A stretch of 64,000 nucleotides of DNA from Streptomyces sp. NBC_01775 (lineage in GTDB: Bacteria; Actinomycetota; Actinomycetes; Streptomycetales; Streptomycetaceae), in the NCBI RefSeq assembly GCF_035917675.1, contig NZ_CP109104.1, positions 1,612,001-1,676,000 on the forward strand, given 5' to 3'. Each line of letters opens with the position of its first letter. Positions within the stretch are counted from its first letter, which is position 1. Below the pieces are notes generated by a model, which saw only the letters and a list, made by a program, of their open reading frames with translations, made no database searches and was not told the DNA's origin. Made by a program: the position numbers and the translations under genes. Positions 17,356 to 25,713 of this stretch are shown in pieces.

Positions 17356-18441
17356 ATGGAGTACCGCAAGCTCGGCAACACCGGAACAGCCGTCTCCCGC
17401 ATCGCGTTGGGCACGATGTACTTCGGCGTCCAAACCCCGGAGGACGAGGCGTTCGCGCTGCTGGACGCATTCGTGGACGCCGGCGGCAACCTGGTCGACA
17501 CCTCCAACGTCTACGGCGGCGGACGCAGCGAAGAGATCATCGGCCGCTGGTTCGCCAGCCGCCCCAGCGACGTCACCGACCGCGTCGTCCTGGCCACCAA
17601 GGGCCGCTACGGCACCGGCACCGACGTCAACAGCCTCGGCTCCACCCGCCGACAGCTGCGCCGCTCACTGGACGCCTCCCTGCGCCGCCTCGGACGCGAC
17701 CACGTCGACCTGTACCAGATCCACGCCTGGGACCCCCTGACACCGATCGAGGAGACGCTGTCGTTCCTCGACGACGCCGTCCACGCCGGGAAGATCAACT
17801 ACGTGGGGCTGTCCAACTTCACCGGCTGGCAGCTCCAGCTCACCCTCTCCACAGCACAGCAGATGGGTACCCACGCTCCCGTGTCCCTCCAGCAGCAGTA
17901 CAGTCTGCTGTCCCGGGAGAGCGAGTACGAGGTCATCCCCGCCGCATTGCACAACCAGGTCTCCCTGCTGCCCTGGTCCCCCCTCGCCGGCGGCTTCCTC
18001 ACCGGCAAGTACAAGCGCGGCGCCACCCCCGATCCCGACACCCGCGCCGGTTCTGACGACGAGCTGTACCAGTGGGTCTGCGCCGAGTACGCCGCCTCCG
18101 ACCGCAACTGGCACACCATCGACACGGTCGTCCGCATCGCCCGCGAGATCGGCGCCACGCCCGGCCAGGTCGCCCTGGCCTGGGCAGCCGACCAGCCTTC
18201 CGTTGCCGCCCCCATCGTCGGCGCCCGCACCCTCACCCACCTCACCGAAAACCTCGGCGCGGCCGAACTGCACCTCAACGCCGACACCACCGCGGCCCTC
18301 GACACCGTCAGCGCACCCCAGCACGGCGGCTACCCCTACGGCGGCTTCGGCACAGCACAACGCTCCCGCGACTTCACAGGCAGCAAGGCCCAAGCCAATC
18401 TCATCGCCGGCGGAAGCGACGCACCACTCGGTCACGCATAA
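17356..18441 (+). CDS. Aldo/keto reductase, YajO/Tas-type
   Basis: 361 residues with AAGGAG upstream. The tetrad is Asp48, Tyr53, Lys82 and His123 in LVDTSNVYGGGRSE, LATKGRYG and LYQIHAWDPLTP. SLQQQYSLLSRESEYEVIPAAL and the GVALSPLAGG-like LLPWSPLAGGFLTGKY block mark the AKR11/12-like branch that reduces aldehydes and ketones with NADPH. The C-terminus carries a roughly 30-residue Gly/Ala/Arg tail. It lies 214 bp beyond the propeller gene and closes the array that begins with the exporter. A run GGGGGGCGGTGCCCCCGCCCCCC near 17219-17241 may be a weak terminator between the two genes. Confidence 0.9.
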   Translation: MEYRKLGNTGTAVSRIALGTMYFGVQTPEDEAFALLDAFVDAGGNLVDTSNVYGGGRSEEIIGRWFASRPSDVTDRVVLATKGRYGTGTDVNSLGSTRRQLRRSLDASLRRLGRDHVDLYQIHAWDPLTPIEETLSFLDDAVHAGKINYVGLSNFTGWQLQLTLSTAQQMGTHAPVSLQQQYSLLSRESEYEVIPAALHNQVSLLPWSPLAGGFLTGKYKRGATPDPDTRAGSDDELYQWVCAEYAASDRNWHTIDTVVRIAREIGATPGQVALAWAADQPSVAAPIVGARTLTHLTENLGAAELHLNADTTAALDTVSAPQHGGYPYGGFGTAQRSRDFTGSKAQANLIAGGSDAPLGHA

Positions 18442-19029
18442 CCGGTCCCGGCCAGCGTCCCGCCCTCACCGTCAGGAGGGCGCCAACTCTCGGGCCGGAG
18501 TCCGCAGCGGGACCTGTCCGACCAGGATGACGGAGAACTCTGCGAGAGCCTTGCGGCAGTCCAAATCAGTCCAGGGATGCTCATTCAGGGCGACTTCAGA
18601 ACGGCGCGGGCTACTTCGTAGGGGCATTCGAGCCGTCGACAGACGAGAAGATGGCGGACGACCACATCCCAGAACAATTGAGAATTGCGCGCGGCTTGGA
18701 AGAATCTCGGAAAGTGGAAACATCGGGATCTCAGGGAAGAACTGAGACCCACTCGCATCGGGAACATGCTCGGCGACGGCGAATCTCACCAATTTTCATC
18801 TAAGCGGCCTACATCGAGCCGGTGGACGAGGCGCGGTCGACCTGACAGGAGCTGCTCGTTCGAACCGTTGGGTGGCCGTCCCACTCCTTCGACGGCCACA
18901 CCACCGCACGCCACCACACAGCGGAGGCGCAAGACGTGAACACATCGACTTGACAGGGAACTGTGCGGTTGGCGCCAGTACAGGTAGGAGGCGTTCCCCA
19001 GCTCTGCTTCAACGTCCGGCCACCGTGCG
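18442..19029. other. Gene-free stretch of locally lower GC
   Basis: About 590 bp between the aldo/keto reductase and the sigma-factor terminator. Short frames on both strands show no recognisable domain or ribosome-binding site. The segment at about 18650-18800 is clearly less GC-rich than its surroundings and may be a remnant of transferred DNA. I see no RNA gene or mobile-element ends. Confidence 0.5.
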
Positions 19030-19075
19030 GTCGTGAGTGGCCCGGACGGTTGAAACCGTCCGGGCCACTCACGAC
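19030..19075 (-). terminator. Strong hairpin terminator of the sigma-factor operon
   Basis: A perfect 20-bp stem pairs 19030-19049 with 19056-19075 (core GTGGCCCGGACGG / CCGTCCGGGCCAC) around a 6-base loop. It starts 18 bp beyond the end of the leftward sigma-factor gene. There is no U-tract. Confidence 0.85.
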
Positions 19076-19092
19076 GTCACAGCGGCAGCGGA

Positions 19093-19959
19093 CTATCTGG
19101 CGAGGTCTGCCGGTTCATCCAGCCGTGTCAGCTTCTGTGGGTTTCGGACCACGAAGATTCGGGTGACCCGCCCGTTCTCCACCACGACGCTCACCGCAGC
19201 CGGCTCGCCGTCGATCTCGATCCGGCCCGCAGGGGCGCCGTTGAGCCACACGGGCCTCGTCTCGAACGTGGCCACCACCCGGTTCGCGCGCGCGAGCAAC
19301 GTCGCCACCAGTTCGGCACCGTGGAGCGGGACCCGGGCGGCGGCCACGATCCCGCCGCCGTCGGCCACCAGGATCACGTCCGGCGCCATGACCTCCATCA
19401 GCTCCTGCAACTGCCCGGTTCGCAACGCGGCCAGGAACCGCTCCACCACGGCCTGCTGCTCCGACCGGCTCACCCGCACCCGTGGCCGCCGGGCCGCCAC
19501 ATGCTCGCGTGCCCGCCGCGCGATCTGCCGCACCGTGGCCGAGGACTTCCCGATGGCCTCGGCGATCTCGCCGTACGGCATCTCGAAGACCTCGCGGAGC
19601 ACGAACACCGCCCGTTCCGTGGGCCCGAGCGTTTCCAGCACGGTCAGCATCGCGATCGAGACGCTCTCCGCGAGTTCGACGTCCTCGGCGACATCGGGGC
19701 TGGTCAGCAGCGGTTCCGGCAGCCACTCGCCGACGTATTCCTCGCGGCTGCGCGACAGCGTTCGCAGGCGGTTGAGCGCTTGCCGGGTGACGGTCCGGAT
19801 GAGGTACGCCCGCGGGTCACGCACCTTCGAGCGGTCGATGTCGGCCCACCGCAGCCAGGACTCCTGTAGCACGTCCTCCGCGTCGGCCGCCGACCCGAGC
19901 ATCTCGTAGGCGACCGTGAACAGCAGGCTGCGATGGGCGACGAACGGGTCCTCGGTCAT
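19093..19959 (-). CDS. RNA polymerase sigma factor, ECF41 family
   Basis: 288 residues. Region 2 (about 8-70: SLLFTVAYEMLGSAADAEDVLQESWLRW) and region 4 (about 108-158: LGPTERAVFVLREVFEMPYGEIAEAIGKSSATVRQIARRA) are followed by a SnoaL/NTF2-like extension of about 125 residues. The ECF41 signatures are present: WLPEP (79-83) in the linker, DGGG (200-203) and NPQKL (273-277), where the family usually has NPDKL. In this family the extension controls activity in place of an anti-sigma factor. The gene overlaps the preceding AhpD-like gene by 4 bp, and a matching promoter lies upstream of that gene, so the pair is probably autoregulated. Confidence 0.93.
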   Translation of the reverse strand: MTEDPFVAHRSLLFTVAYEMLGSAADAEDVLQESWLRWADIDRSKVRDPRAYLIRTVTRQALNRLRTLSRSREEYVGEWLPEPLLTSPDVAEDVELAESVSIAMLTVLETLGPTERAVFVLREVFEMPYGEIAEAIGKSSATVRQIARRAREHVAARRPRVRVSRSEQQAVVERFLAALRTGQLQELMEVMAPDVILVADGGGIVAAARVPLHGAELVATLLARANRVVATFETRPVWLNGAPAGRIEIDGEPAAVSVVVENGRVTRIFVVRNPQKLTRLDEPADLAR

Positions 19960-20534
19960 GCCGTCGACGCCACGCCGGACTTCTCAGGACGCGTGGCCAG
20001 CGGAATCTCGCACGCGGCGGAGAAGCCCTGCGACTCGATCCCGAGGGCCGTGTTGCTCCTGGTCGCGAAGTTGGCAAAGGCGATGAACGCGGTGAGCTCG
20101 ACCATCGCCGCCGGGCCGAGCCGGTTGAGCAGACGCGCCGACAGCTCGTCGGTGACGGTCAGCGGCAGGTTCGTCATGGCCTCGGCGTACTCCATCACGT
20201 CCCGCTCCAGCGGGGTGAACACCTCCGACTCCCGCCAGCGCGGCACCTGGCTCGCCTTGGTCATGTCCAGGTTCTGGTTCTGTGCCTGGAAGTAGCCGAC
20301 GTCGAGGCACCAGCCGCAACCGACCTGTGCCGCGACGGCCATGTGCGCGAACGACTTGAGGCTCTCATCGGCCGCGTCCCACTCGCCCGCCTTGCCTCCG
20401 AACTCCATGGATGCCTCGGCGACCTTGGGGTTGTGCCACAGCACCTCGGCGGGTTCGGGCACGGCACCGAACTGCTTGATCATGTTCTCGCTGAGCCCGG
20501 TGGCGAGCTCCGCCTTGGGAACGCGTGGCGCCAT
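19956..20534 (-). CDS. Carboxymuconolactone decarboxylase/AhpD-like protein partnered with ECF41
   Basis: 192 residues from an ATG with a GGAGG ribosome-binding site. The CxxC-type redox site is VGCGWCLDVG (Cys73, Cys76), within the AhpD-like helical core. The ECF41 family is defined partly by co-location with such COE genes (carboxymuconolactone decarboxylase, oxidoreductase or epimerase), and this is usually the main target. The protein may reduce peroxides or act as a disulfide reductase; decarboxylase activity is not implied. Translation of the sigma factor is coupled through an ATGA overlap at 19956-19959. Confidence 0.9.
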   Translation of the reverse strand: MAPRVPKAELATGLSENMIKQFGAVPEPAEVLWHNPKVAEASMEFGGKAGEWDAADESLKSFAHMAVAAQVGCGWCLDVGYFQAQNQNLDMTKASQVPRWRESEVFTPLERDVMEYAEAMTNLPLTVTDELSARLLNRLGPAAMVELTAFIAFANFATRSNTALGIESQGFSAACEIPLATRPEKSGVASTA

Positions 20535-20581
20535 GGTGTCCTCCTTGGACGTTTGCCGGCCGCTTGCCGGTCTGCCATGAA

Positions 20582-20608
20582 GACACCGCCGAGCCCGCGA
20601 ATGTGACA
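20582..20608 (-). promoter_or_regulatory. ECF41-type promoter
   Basis: Read on the minus strand, TGTCACA (20602-20608) is separated by 16 bp from TGTC (20582-20585). The described ECF41 consensus is TGTCACA with a CGTC-like -10, so the -35 is exact and the -10 has one mismatch. It lies 48 bp upstream of the AhpD-like start. Confidence 0.65.
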
Positions 20609-20609
20609 C

Positions 20610-21002
20610 CCACCATCGCCACCGCGCGTAGAAGGCCCTGTTCTTGTACGGCTACGGCGAAGTTCTTGTACGGCTACGGCGAACGGACATGTCGCGCGGC
20701 GTGACCGCTGTGGTCGTCGTTCCCTCTCGCTGGCGCATCTCGTTGAGCTGACCGACCGACGACTGAGTCACTTTCCACTCATCTGCCACGCAGGGCAGTC
20801 GACGGAGCCGGCGGGGTGTACCGGCGGTGCGCGGAGGCGGTGCGCAGAGGCGGACGCAGAGGCGGACGCGGAGTCGGAGTCGGAAGCGGAGGCCGCCGGG
20901 GCCGCCACAGCTCCCGGCGAGACGGTCTCCCGGCAGGGGGCTCTTCCCGGTCCCGCCTCAGCGCTCCGGGACCGGCCGCCGGGACCTGAGCGCCCGCTCC
21001 CC
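20610..21002. other. Intergenic region between the ECF41 and SDR operons
   Basis: 393 bp without a gene. It contains a 22-bp tandem duplication (20641-20684) and, at about 20840-20895, a run of short GCGGA-type repeats (GGCGGACGCAGAGGCGGACG, CGGAGTCGGAGTCGGAAGCGG) just downstream of the SDR stop. No strong hairpin was found. Confidence 0.5.
20641..20684. repeat. 22-bp tandem duplication
   Basis: TTCTTGTACGGCTACGGCGA begins at 20641 and again at 20663; the two 22-bp units are identical except for the last base (G or C). It lies upstream of the ECF41 promoter. Confidence 0.9.
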
Positions 21003-21896
21003 TCACTCCCCGTCGAAGTCGGTGCCCCGGCTGACCGCCTCCCAGGCGGTTGCCTCCTCGCCGGCGGACTTCAGCTGGGCGGCGATGGCGTCGGCGGCGT
21101 CGTTGCCGAGGGCCAGTCGCAGCGGGGTCTCCTCGGCGGCCAGCGCGGTCAGGATCGCGGCGGCGGCCTTCTCGGGGTCCCCCGGCTGCTTGCCGTCGCT
21201 GTCCGGGAGCCCGGCACGGACCGGGCCGACCGTCTCCTCGTACGCGTCCAGGGGCGCCGACTGCTGTAGCGCACCGCCGCCGGCGAACCCGGTCCGGAAC
21301 GCCCCCGGCTCCACGACCAGCACCTTGATCCCGTGCGGGGCGACTTCCAGGGCCAACGCCTCGGACAGCCCCTCCAGGGCGAACTTGGTGGCCGAGTAGG
21401 GGCCGACGCCGGGGAAGGAGAACCGGCCGCCCATGCTGCTCATCTGCACGACGGCGCCCGAGCCCTGGCGGCGCATGTGCGGGAGTACGGCGCGGGTGAG
21501 CGCGGCGGGGCCGAAGAAGTGCAGGTCCATCAGGTCGCGGAGTTCGCGGTCGGTGGTCTCCTCGACGGCGCCTACCTGTCCCCGGCCGGCGTTGTTGACC
21601 AGTACGTCGATCCGCCCGTACCAGAGGATCACCTCGGCGACGACGGCGGTGATGCGGGCCGGGTCGGTGACGTCGAGGGCGACGGGGACGACGCGGCCGG
21701 GGTGCGCGGCGGCGAGTCCGTCGAGGGACCCGGGGCGGCGGACGGCGGCCACCACGGTGTCACCGGCGGCGAGGGCCGCCCGCGTGATCGCCTGCCCGAA
21801 ACCGGAGTTGGCGCCGGTGATCAGCCAGACCTTGCCGGTCGCGGAGCGGGTGGGGGTGGCGGCGGGGGCAGCAGCGGTGCGGGCGTCGTCGCTCAT
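21003..21896 (-). CDS. Short-chain dehydrogenase/reductase
   Basis: 297 residues from an ATG with GGAG upstream; longer in-frame starts would add unrelated sequence that runs into the divergent promoter. It is a classical SDR: TGANSGFG (27-34) for NAD(P), NNAG (101-104), Ser153/154, and the catalytic YSATK with Tyr167 and Lys171. The C-terminal part is typical of the ketoreductase-like group often found beside LysR or AraC regulators. It diverges from a LysR gene with 170 bp between them, so substrate-responsive control by that regulator is likely. Substrate unknown. Confidence 0.9.
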   Translation of the reverse strand: MSDDARTAAAPAATPTRSATGKVWLITGANSGFGQAITRAALAAGDTVVAAVRRPGSLDGLAAAHPGRVVPVALDVTDPARITAVVAEVILWYGRIDVLVNNAGRGQVGAVEETTDRELRDLMDLHFFGPAALTRAVLPHMRRQGSGAVVQMSSMGGRFSFPGVGPYSATKFALEGLSEALALEVAPHGIKVLVVEPGAFRTGFAGGGALQQSAPLDAYEETVGPVRAGLPDSDGKQPGDPEKAAAAILTALAAEETPLRLALGNDAADAIAAQLKSAGEEATAWEAVSRGTDFDGE

Positions 21897-22029
21897 GGGG
21901 ATCTCCAGGGTGGTTCCGGAAGCCGACCGGGCGCCGGCCGGCGAACACGGCCGAGGCGGTGTCCCGGCGTGCGTCTCCATTAAGGCCGCCGCACGGCCCC
22001 GCCGTCCAAGACAAAGATCAAACACTTCC

Positions 22030-22044
22030 ATAAAGAGCGATTAT
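22030..22044 (+). promoter_or_regulatory. Candidate LysR-type box
   Basis: ATAAAGAGCGATTAT is an interrupted palindrome ATAA-N7-TTAT fitting the T-N11-A rule, 22 bp before the LysR start in the divergent region. A related GATTAT...GGTTAT pair follows immediately. No other T-N11-A site as symmetrical was seen there. Confidence 0.5.
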
Positions 22045-22066
22045 CGCCGCTGGTTATGCTCTCCCC

Positions 22067-22966
22067 ATGGAGCTACGGCAGTTGAACTATCTCGTGGCGA
22101 TCGCCGAGGAGGGGAACCTCGGCCGGGCGGCGGCGCGACTGTACGTGAGCCAGCCGGCCCTGTCGTACGCGCTGCGGAAGCTGGAGGCGGAACTCGGCGT
22201 CCCCCTCTTCGAGCGGCACCCCGGCGGCGTGACCCAGACCCCCGCCGGACACGATGTGGTGGCCGAAGCGCGCCGGACCGTACGCCAGGCGGACCGTGTC
22301 CTCGCCGCGGCGGAACGCCACCGGTGCCAGGAGAAGGCGGTACTTCGGGTCGGCTTCGAGGCAAGCGGCGCGGGCGAGTTGACCACCCGGGCCCGAGCCG
22401 AGTTCGCCCGCCGCAATCCAGGCGTCCGGGTGGAACCGAAGCGCTTCGACTGGGGTCAGGAATCGGCCGCCCTGCGCGACGGCCGGGTGGACGTCGCCTT
22501 CGTCTGGCTGCCCGCCGACCTCACCGACCTGCACGCCGAGGTGGTCCACACCGAACCCCGGGTCGTCGGCCTGCCCGTCGGGCACCCGCTGGCGGCGCGG
22601 ACGGGCGTCGGCATCCTGGACGTCAAGGACGAGCCGCTGCTGTGGACGGAGCGGGCACCGCGCGACTGGGTCGACTGGTGGGCGGTGAACCCCAGACCGG
22701 ACGGCTCGGCACCGCACTGGGGTCCGAAGAACGACAACGTCGAGGAGATGCTGGAGCAGGTCGCCGAAGGCACCGCGGTCTGCTTCGCCCCGGCGAGCAT
22801 GGCCCTGTACTACGCCCGCCCCGACCTGTCCTGGGTCCCGCTCACCGACGTCGAGCCTCTGAGGGTCGCCCTGGCCTGGTACGAGGGCACGAGCAGCACC
22901 CTCGTACGGGGTTTCGCCGAGGTGGTACGCGAACTCGCCGCCGCTTTGGAGGGGGCGCGGCAATAA
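22067..22966 (+). CDS. LysR-family transcriptional regulator
   Basis: 299 residues, the normal length for the family. The winged helix-turn-helix is at the N-terminus (MELRQLNYLVAIAEEGNLGRAAARLYVSQPALSYALRKLEAELGVPLFERHPGGV), followed by the linker helix and a two-lobed effector domain (VLRVGFEASGAGELTT, VDVAFVWLPADL, EEMLEQVAEGTAVCFAPASMALYY). It is of the HcaR/BenM-like short type. Divergence from the SDR gene and the T-N11-A box next to its own start suggest it autoregulates and activates the SDR. Effector unknown. Confidence 0.92.
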   Translation: MELRQLNYLVAIAEEGNLGRAAARLYVSQPALSYALRKLEAELGVPLFERHPGGVTQTPAGHDVVAEARRTVRQADRVLAAAERHRCQEKAVLRVGFEASGAGELTTRARAEFARRNPGVRVEPKRFDWGQESAALRDGRVDVAFVWLPADLTDLHAEVVHTEPRVVGLPVGHPLAARTGVGILDVKDEPLLWTERAPRDWVDWWAVNPRPDGSAPHWGPKNDNVEEMLEQVAEGTAVCFAPASMALYYARPDLSWVPLTDVEPLRVALAWYEGTSSTLVRGFAEVVRELAAALEGARQ

Positions 22967-23278
22967 CGGCCGCGAAAGCGACTGATATCGCCGGCCTGGG
23001 GCGATGTCGCTCGGAGCGCGGTGTCGTCCGGGCTCTCCTCCGCCCGGCGGCAGGACAGCCGTGCGCGGCCGGTCACCGCGCAGGTGTCCAGGGTCGGGGT
23101 CCGGGCGGCGCCCGATCCGGTCGTGGGGTCGGCCTCGATCCACCCCTGGGCCCGCCACCGGCCGATCGCCTCGCGCACGATGGACGCTTCACCGTTGACC
23201 CAGCCGCCGGCTCACGCCGTCGTCTCGGTTCGGTGACGGGGCGGGACCGGCTCGGTGAGGGGCCGTACGTTGATCGGC
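22967..23278. other. Intergenic stretch between LysR and monooxygenase genes
   Basis: 312 bp. A minus-strand frame (ending in ...REAIGRWRAQGWIEADPTTGSG when read from about 23190) is open but has no start signal or recognisable family. I see no regulatory element that I can support. Confidence 0.4.
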
Positions 23279-24403
23279 ATGAGACCCCGTATCGCCGTGA
23301 TCGGCAGCGGCCCCGCCGGCCTTACGTTCGCCCGAGTCCTGCACCGTCATGGTCACCCTGTCACCGTCCTCGAACGCGATCCCGCCCGCGACGCCCGTCC
23401 CGCGGGCGGCACGCTGGACCTGCACGAGGGGCTGGGCCAGCTGGCGCTGGAGAAGGCGGGGGTGCTGGCGGAGTTCCAGGCGCTGTCCCGTCCCGAGGGG
23501 CAGGCCATGCGCATCCTGGACACGGACGGGACCGTCCTCCGCGACTGGCAACCTCGTCCGGGTGAGCGGGCCAACCCCGAGATCGACCGCGGGCAACTCC
23601 GTGACCTGTTGCTCGGGCCTTTGGACGTTCAGTGGGGGCGGGTCGTGACGGAGGTGGTGCCGGAGAGCCGGGATGGCGTGCTGGTCCATTTCGCGGACGG
23701 GCGGCAGGAGACGTTCGACCTCGTGATCGGCGCCGACGGTGCCTGGTCCCGGGTCCGCCGGGCGGTCTCGTCCGTGACGCCGCAGTACACCGGTGTCACC
23801 TTGGTCGAGACCTCCCTGGACGACGTCGATACCCGCCACCCCGACCTCGCCCGGCTGGTCGGCGACGGTTCCGTGGCTGTGTACGGCGTGAACCGCGCGC
23901 TCGTCGCCCAGCGCAACAGCGGCGGCCACGTCAAGGTGTACGCCCAGTTCCGCGCGCCGCTGGACTGGCACACGCACCTGGACCTGGCCGACGTCGAGGC
24001 CGTGCGATCGAGCCTGCTGGCTCTGTTCGACGGCTGGGCCGCTCCCGTCCTCGAACTCCTCCGCCACGGCACCGCTTTCGTCCACCGCCCCCTCTACGTC
24101 CTGCCCGTGTCCCACACCTGGACCCACGTCTGGGGGGTGACGCTGCTGGGCGACGCCGCCCACCTGATGCCCCCGTTGGGGGCGGGCGCGAACCTCGCGA
24201 TGCTGGAAGGCGCCGAACTCGCCGAGTCCATCGCCGCCGCCCCCGGCCATGGAGATCTGGACGAGGCCGTCCGCGCCTTCGAGGAACAGATGTGGGCACG
24301 GGCCGGCAGGTGGGCGAACATCACGACGGCCGGTCTGGAACGCCTCGTGAGCCCGGACCCCTCCGAAGCCCTCGCCCTCTTCGACGAGGTCCAGCCTTCC
24401 TGA
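23279..24403 (+). CDS. FAD-dependent monooxygenase, TetX-like
   Basis: 374 residues from the ATG at 23279; a GTG 8 codons upstream is possible. Motifs in order: FAD-binding GSGPAG (9-14), an Arg after the first substrate loop (DLHEGLGQLALEKAGV), the DG motif in LVIGADGAWSRVRRAV, and the GD motif in GVTLLGDAAHLMPPLGAGANLAMLEGAEL. The LMPPLGAGAN-AMLEG block and the early GGTLDLHEG block match the TetX/tetracycline-destructase-like branch of group A flavin monooxygenases, which also contains many housekeeping or antibiotic-tailoring enzymes. Drug inactivation is possible but cannot be concluded. No partner gene is adjacent. Confidence 0.85.
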   Translation: MRPRIAVIGSGPAGLTFARVLHRHGHPVTVLERDPARDARPAGGTLDLHEGLGQLALEKAGVLAEFQALSRPEGQAMRILDTDGTVLRDWQPRPGERANPEIDRGQLRDLLLGPLDVQWGRVVTEVVPESRDGVLVHFADGRQETFDLVIGADGAWSRVRRAVSSVTPQYTGVTLVETSLDDVDTRHPDLARLVGDGSVAVYGVNRALVAQRNSGGHVKVYAQFRAPLDWHTHLDLADVEAVRSSLLALFDGWAAPVLELLRHGTAFVHRPLYVLPVSHTWTHVWGVTLLGDAAHLMPPLGAGANLAMLEGAELAESIAAAPGHGDLDEAVRAFEEQMWARAGRWANITTAGLERLVSPDPSEALALFDEVQPS

Positions 24404-24671
24404 CTGCCGAGCGCGGACCCGGCCCTGGGGTGCCTCCGTGATGAGCGACCTGGCCGAGGCCGGTCCCAAGAACACCGGCAGCGGCTGCCGGCCGTCGGCC
24501 GCTCCCTGACCGTCGGCCGCTCCCTCCGACGTGGCCTGTCGGGAGGCTGTCGGCGGTGTGTCGGCGGGGGGTGCGAGCTTGGGGGCGGGACGGCGCCGAC
24601 GGCCGGCGGCCCGCCCCACCTCGCTCTGCCCCTTCTCCGGTTGCTTCCGGCCCCTGCTTTGAGGAGTCACC

Positions 24672-25649
24672 GTGCCCGCTGTATCCGCGTCCCGGCCCTG
24701 GAGCGTGCACCGGCTGCCGCGTGCCGACGGCAAGAACTTCCTGGTCACCGGCGGCAACGCGGGCATCGGCTACTTCGTCGCCGAGCAGCTCGCGCAGACG
24801 GGCGCGACCGTCGTCCTGGGCAGCCGGAACGCGGCGAAGGCCGAAGCGGCGCTGGTCTCCCTGCGCTCCCGCGTCCCGGGCGCCCAGGTGCGTCATCTCC
24901 CGCTGGACCTGGCCGACCTGGGGTCCCTCAAGTCCTCGGCGGACGCGCTGGCCGCGCTGGGGCCGGCGCGCCTCGACGCCGTCGTGCACAACGCCGGAGT
25001 GGCGCTCGACGATCCGCCGCGCCAGGAGACCAAGGACGGCCACGAGCTGATGTTCGGCACCAACCACCTCGGTCATGTCGCGCTGACCAGGTGGCTGGCG
25101 CCGCTGCTGTCGGCCGCACCGGCCGCCCGTATCGTCACGGTCGGCAGCTTCGCGGCGAAGTCCGAGCGGCTGGACCTCAACGATCCGCAGTCCGCCGGGG
25201 ATTACCGCCCCAAGCGCACCTACGGTCGCTCGAAGCTGGCGCAGATGTACTTCGGCCTCGAACTCGACCGCCGTCTGCGTGCCGTCGGCAGCACGGTGCT
25301 CAGCGTGGTGGCCCACCCCGGCGGCGCGCTGGACTCGCTCACCCCCGCACGGCCGCCGGTGCACGAGCGCGGCTTCGGGCAGACACTGGGCGGGCTGCCC
25401 GCCGGTCTCCTCGTCCAGGGCAAGGACGCCGGAGCGTGGCCCGCCGTCCGGGCCGTCCTCGACCCGGAGGTGACGGGCGGCGGGCTGTGGGGGCCACGGG
25501 TGTTCGGGCTGCGCGGCAGGCCGCGGGCCGAGCCGGTCTGGGAACTGCTGAAGGACGCCGCCCTCGCGGAACGCCTGTGGGAGATCAGCTGCGACCTGGC
25601 CGACATCGACGCGGACCTGGGCCTCGGCCTGGGCCCCGGCCCTCTGTAG
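24672..25649 (+). CDS. Short-chain dehydrogenase, retinol-dehydrogenase-like
   Basis: 325 residues from a GTG with GAGGAG upstream. TGGNAGIG (26-33), HNAG (106-109), Ser159 and the active-site YGRSK (Tyr184, Lys188) are all present. Length and the RTYGRSKLAQMYFGLELDRRL block resemble the WW-domain oxidoreductase/retinol dehydrogenase group of classical SDRs with an extended C-terminus. It stands between the TetX-like gene (268 bp upstream) and a convergent regulator gene. It may act on hydrophobic alcohols or ketones; nothing narrower can be said. Confidence 0.88.
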   Translation: MPAVSASRPWSVHRLPRADGKNFLVTGGNAGIGYFVAEQLAQTGATVVLGSRNAAKAEAALVSLRSRVPGAQVRHLPLDLADLGSLKSSADALAALGPARLDAVVHNAGVALDDPPRQETKDGHELMFGTNHLGHVALTRWLAPLLSAAPAARIVTVGSFAAKSERLDLNDPQSAGDYRPKRTYGRSKLAQMYFGLELDRRLRAVGSTVLSVVAHPGGALDSLTPARPPVHERGFGQTLGGLPAGLLVQGKDAGAWPAVRAVLDPEVTGGGLWGPRVFGLRGRPRAEPVWELLKDAALAERLWEISCDLADIDADLGLGLGPGPL

Positions 25650-25713
25650 CGAACGCTCGGCTGTGGCGCGCTGCCACTGGCCGCCGGAGAGTTCCTGGCC
25701 GCGCCCTGGCGCA

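Noticed and set aside
18472..18792. Possible transposase remnant in the low-GC region
   Set aside because: The frame has no DDE-type motif or terminal inverted repeats; the only support is base composition.
22810..23190. Minus-strand frame beginning near REAIGRWRAQGWIEADP between LysR and the TetX-like gene
   Set aside because: It might be a small regulator remnant, but there is no convincing start, no recognised family, and it runs antisense into the LysR gene.
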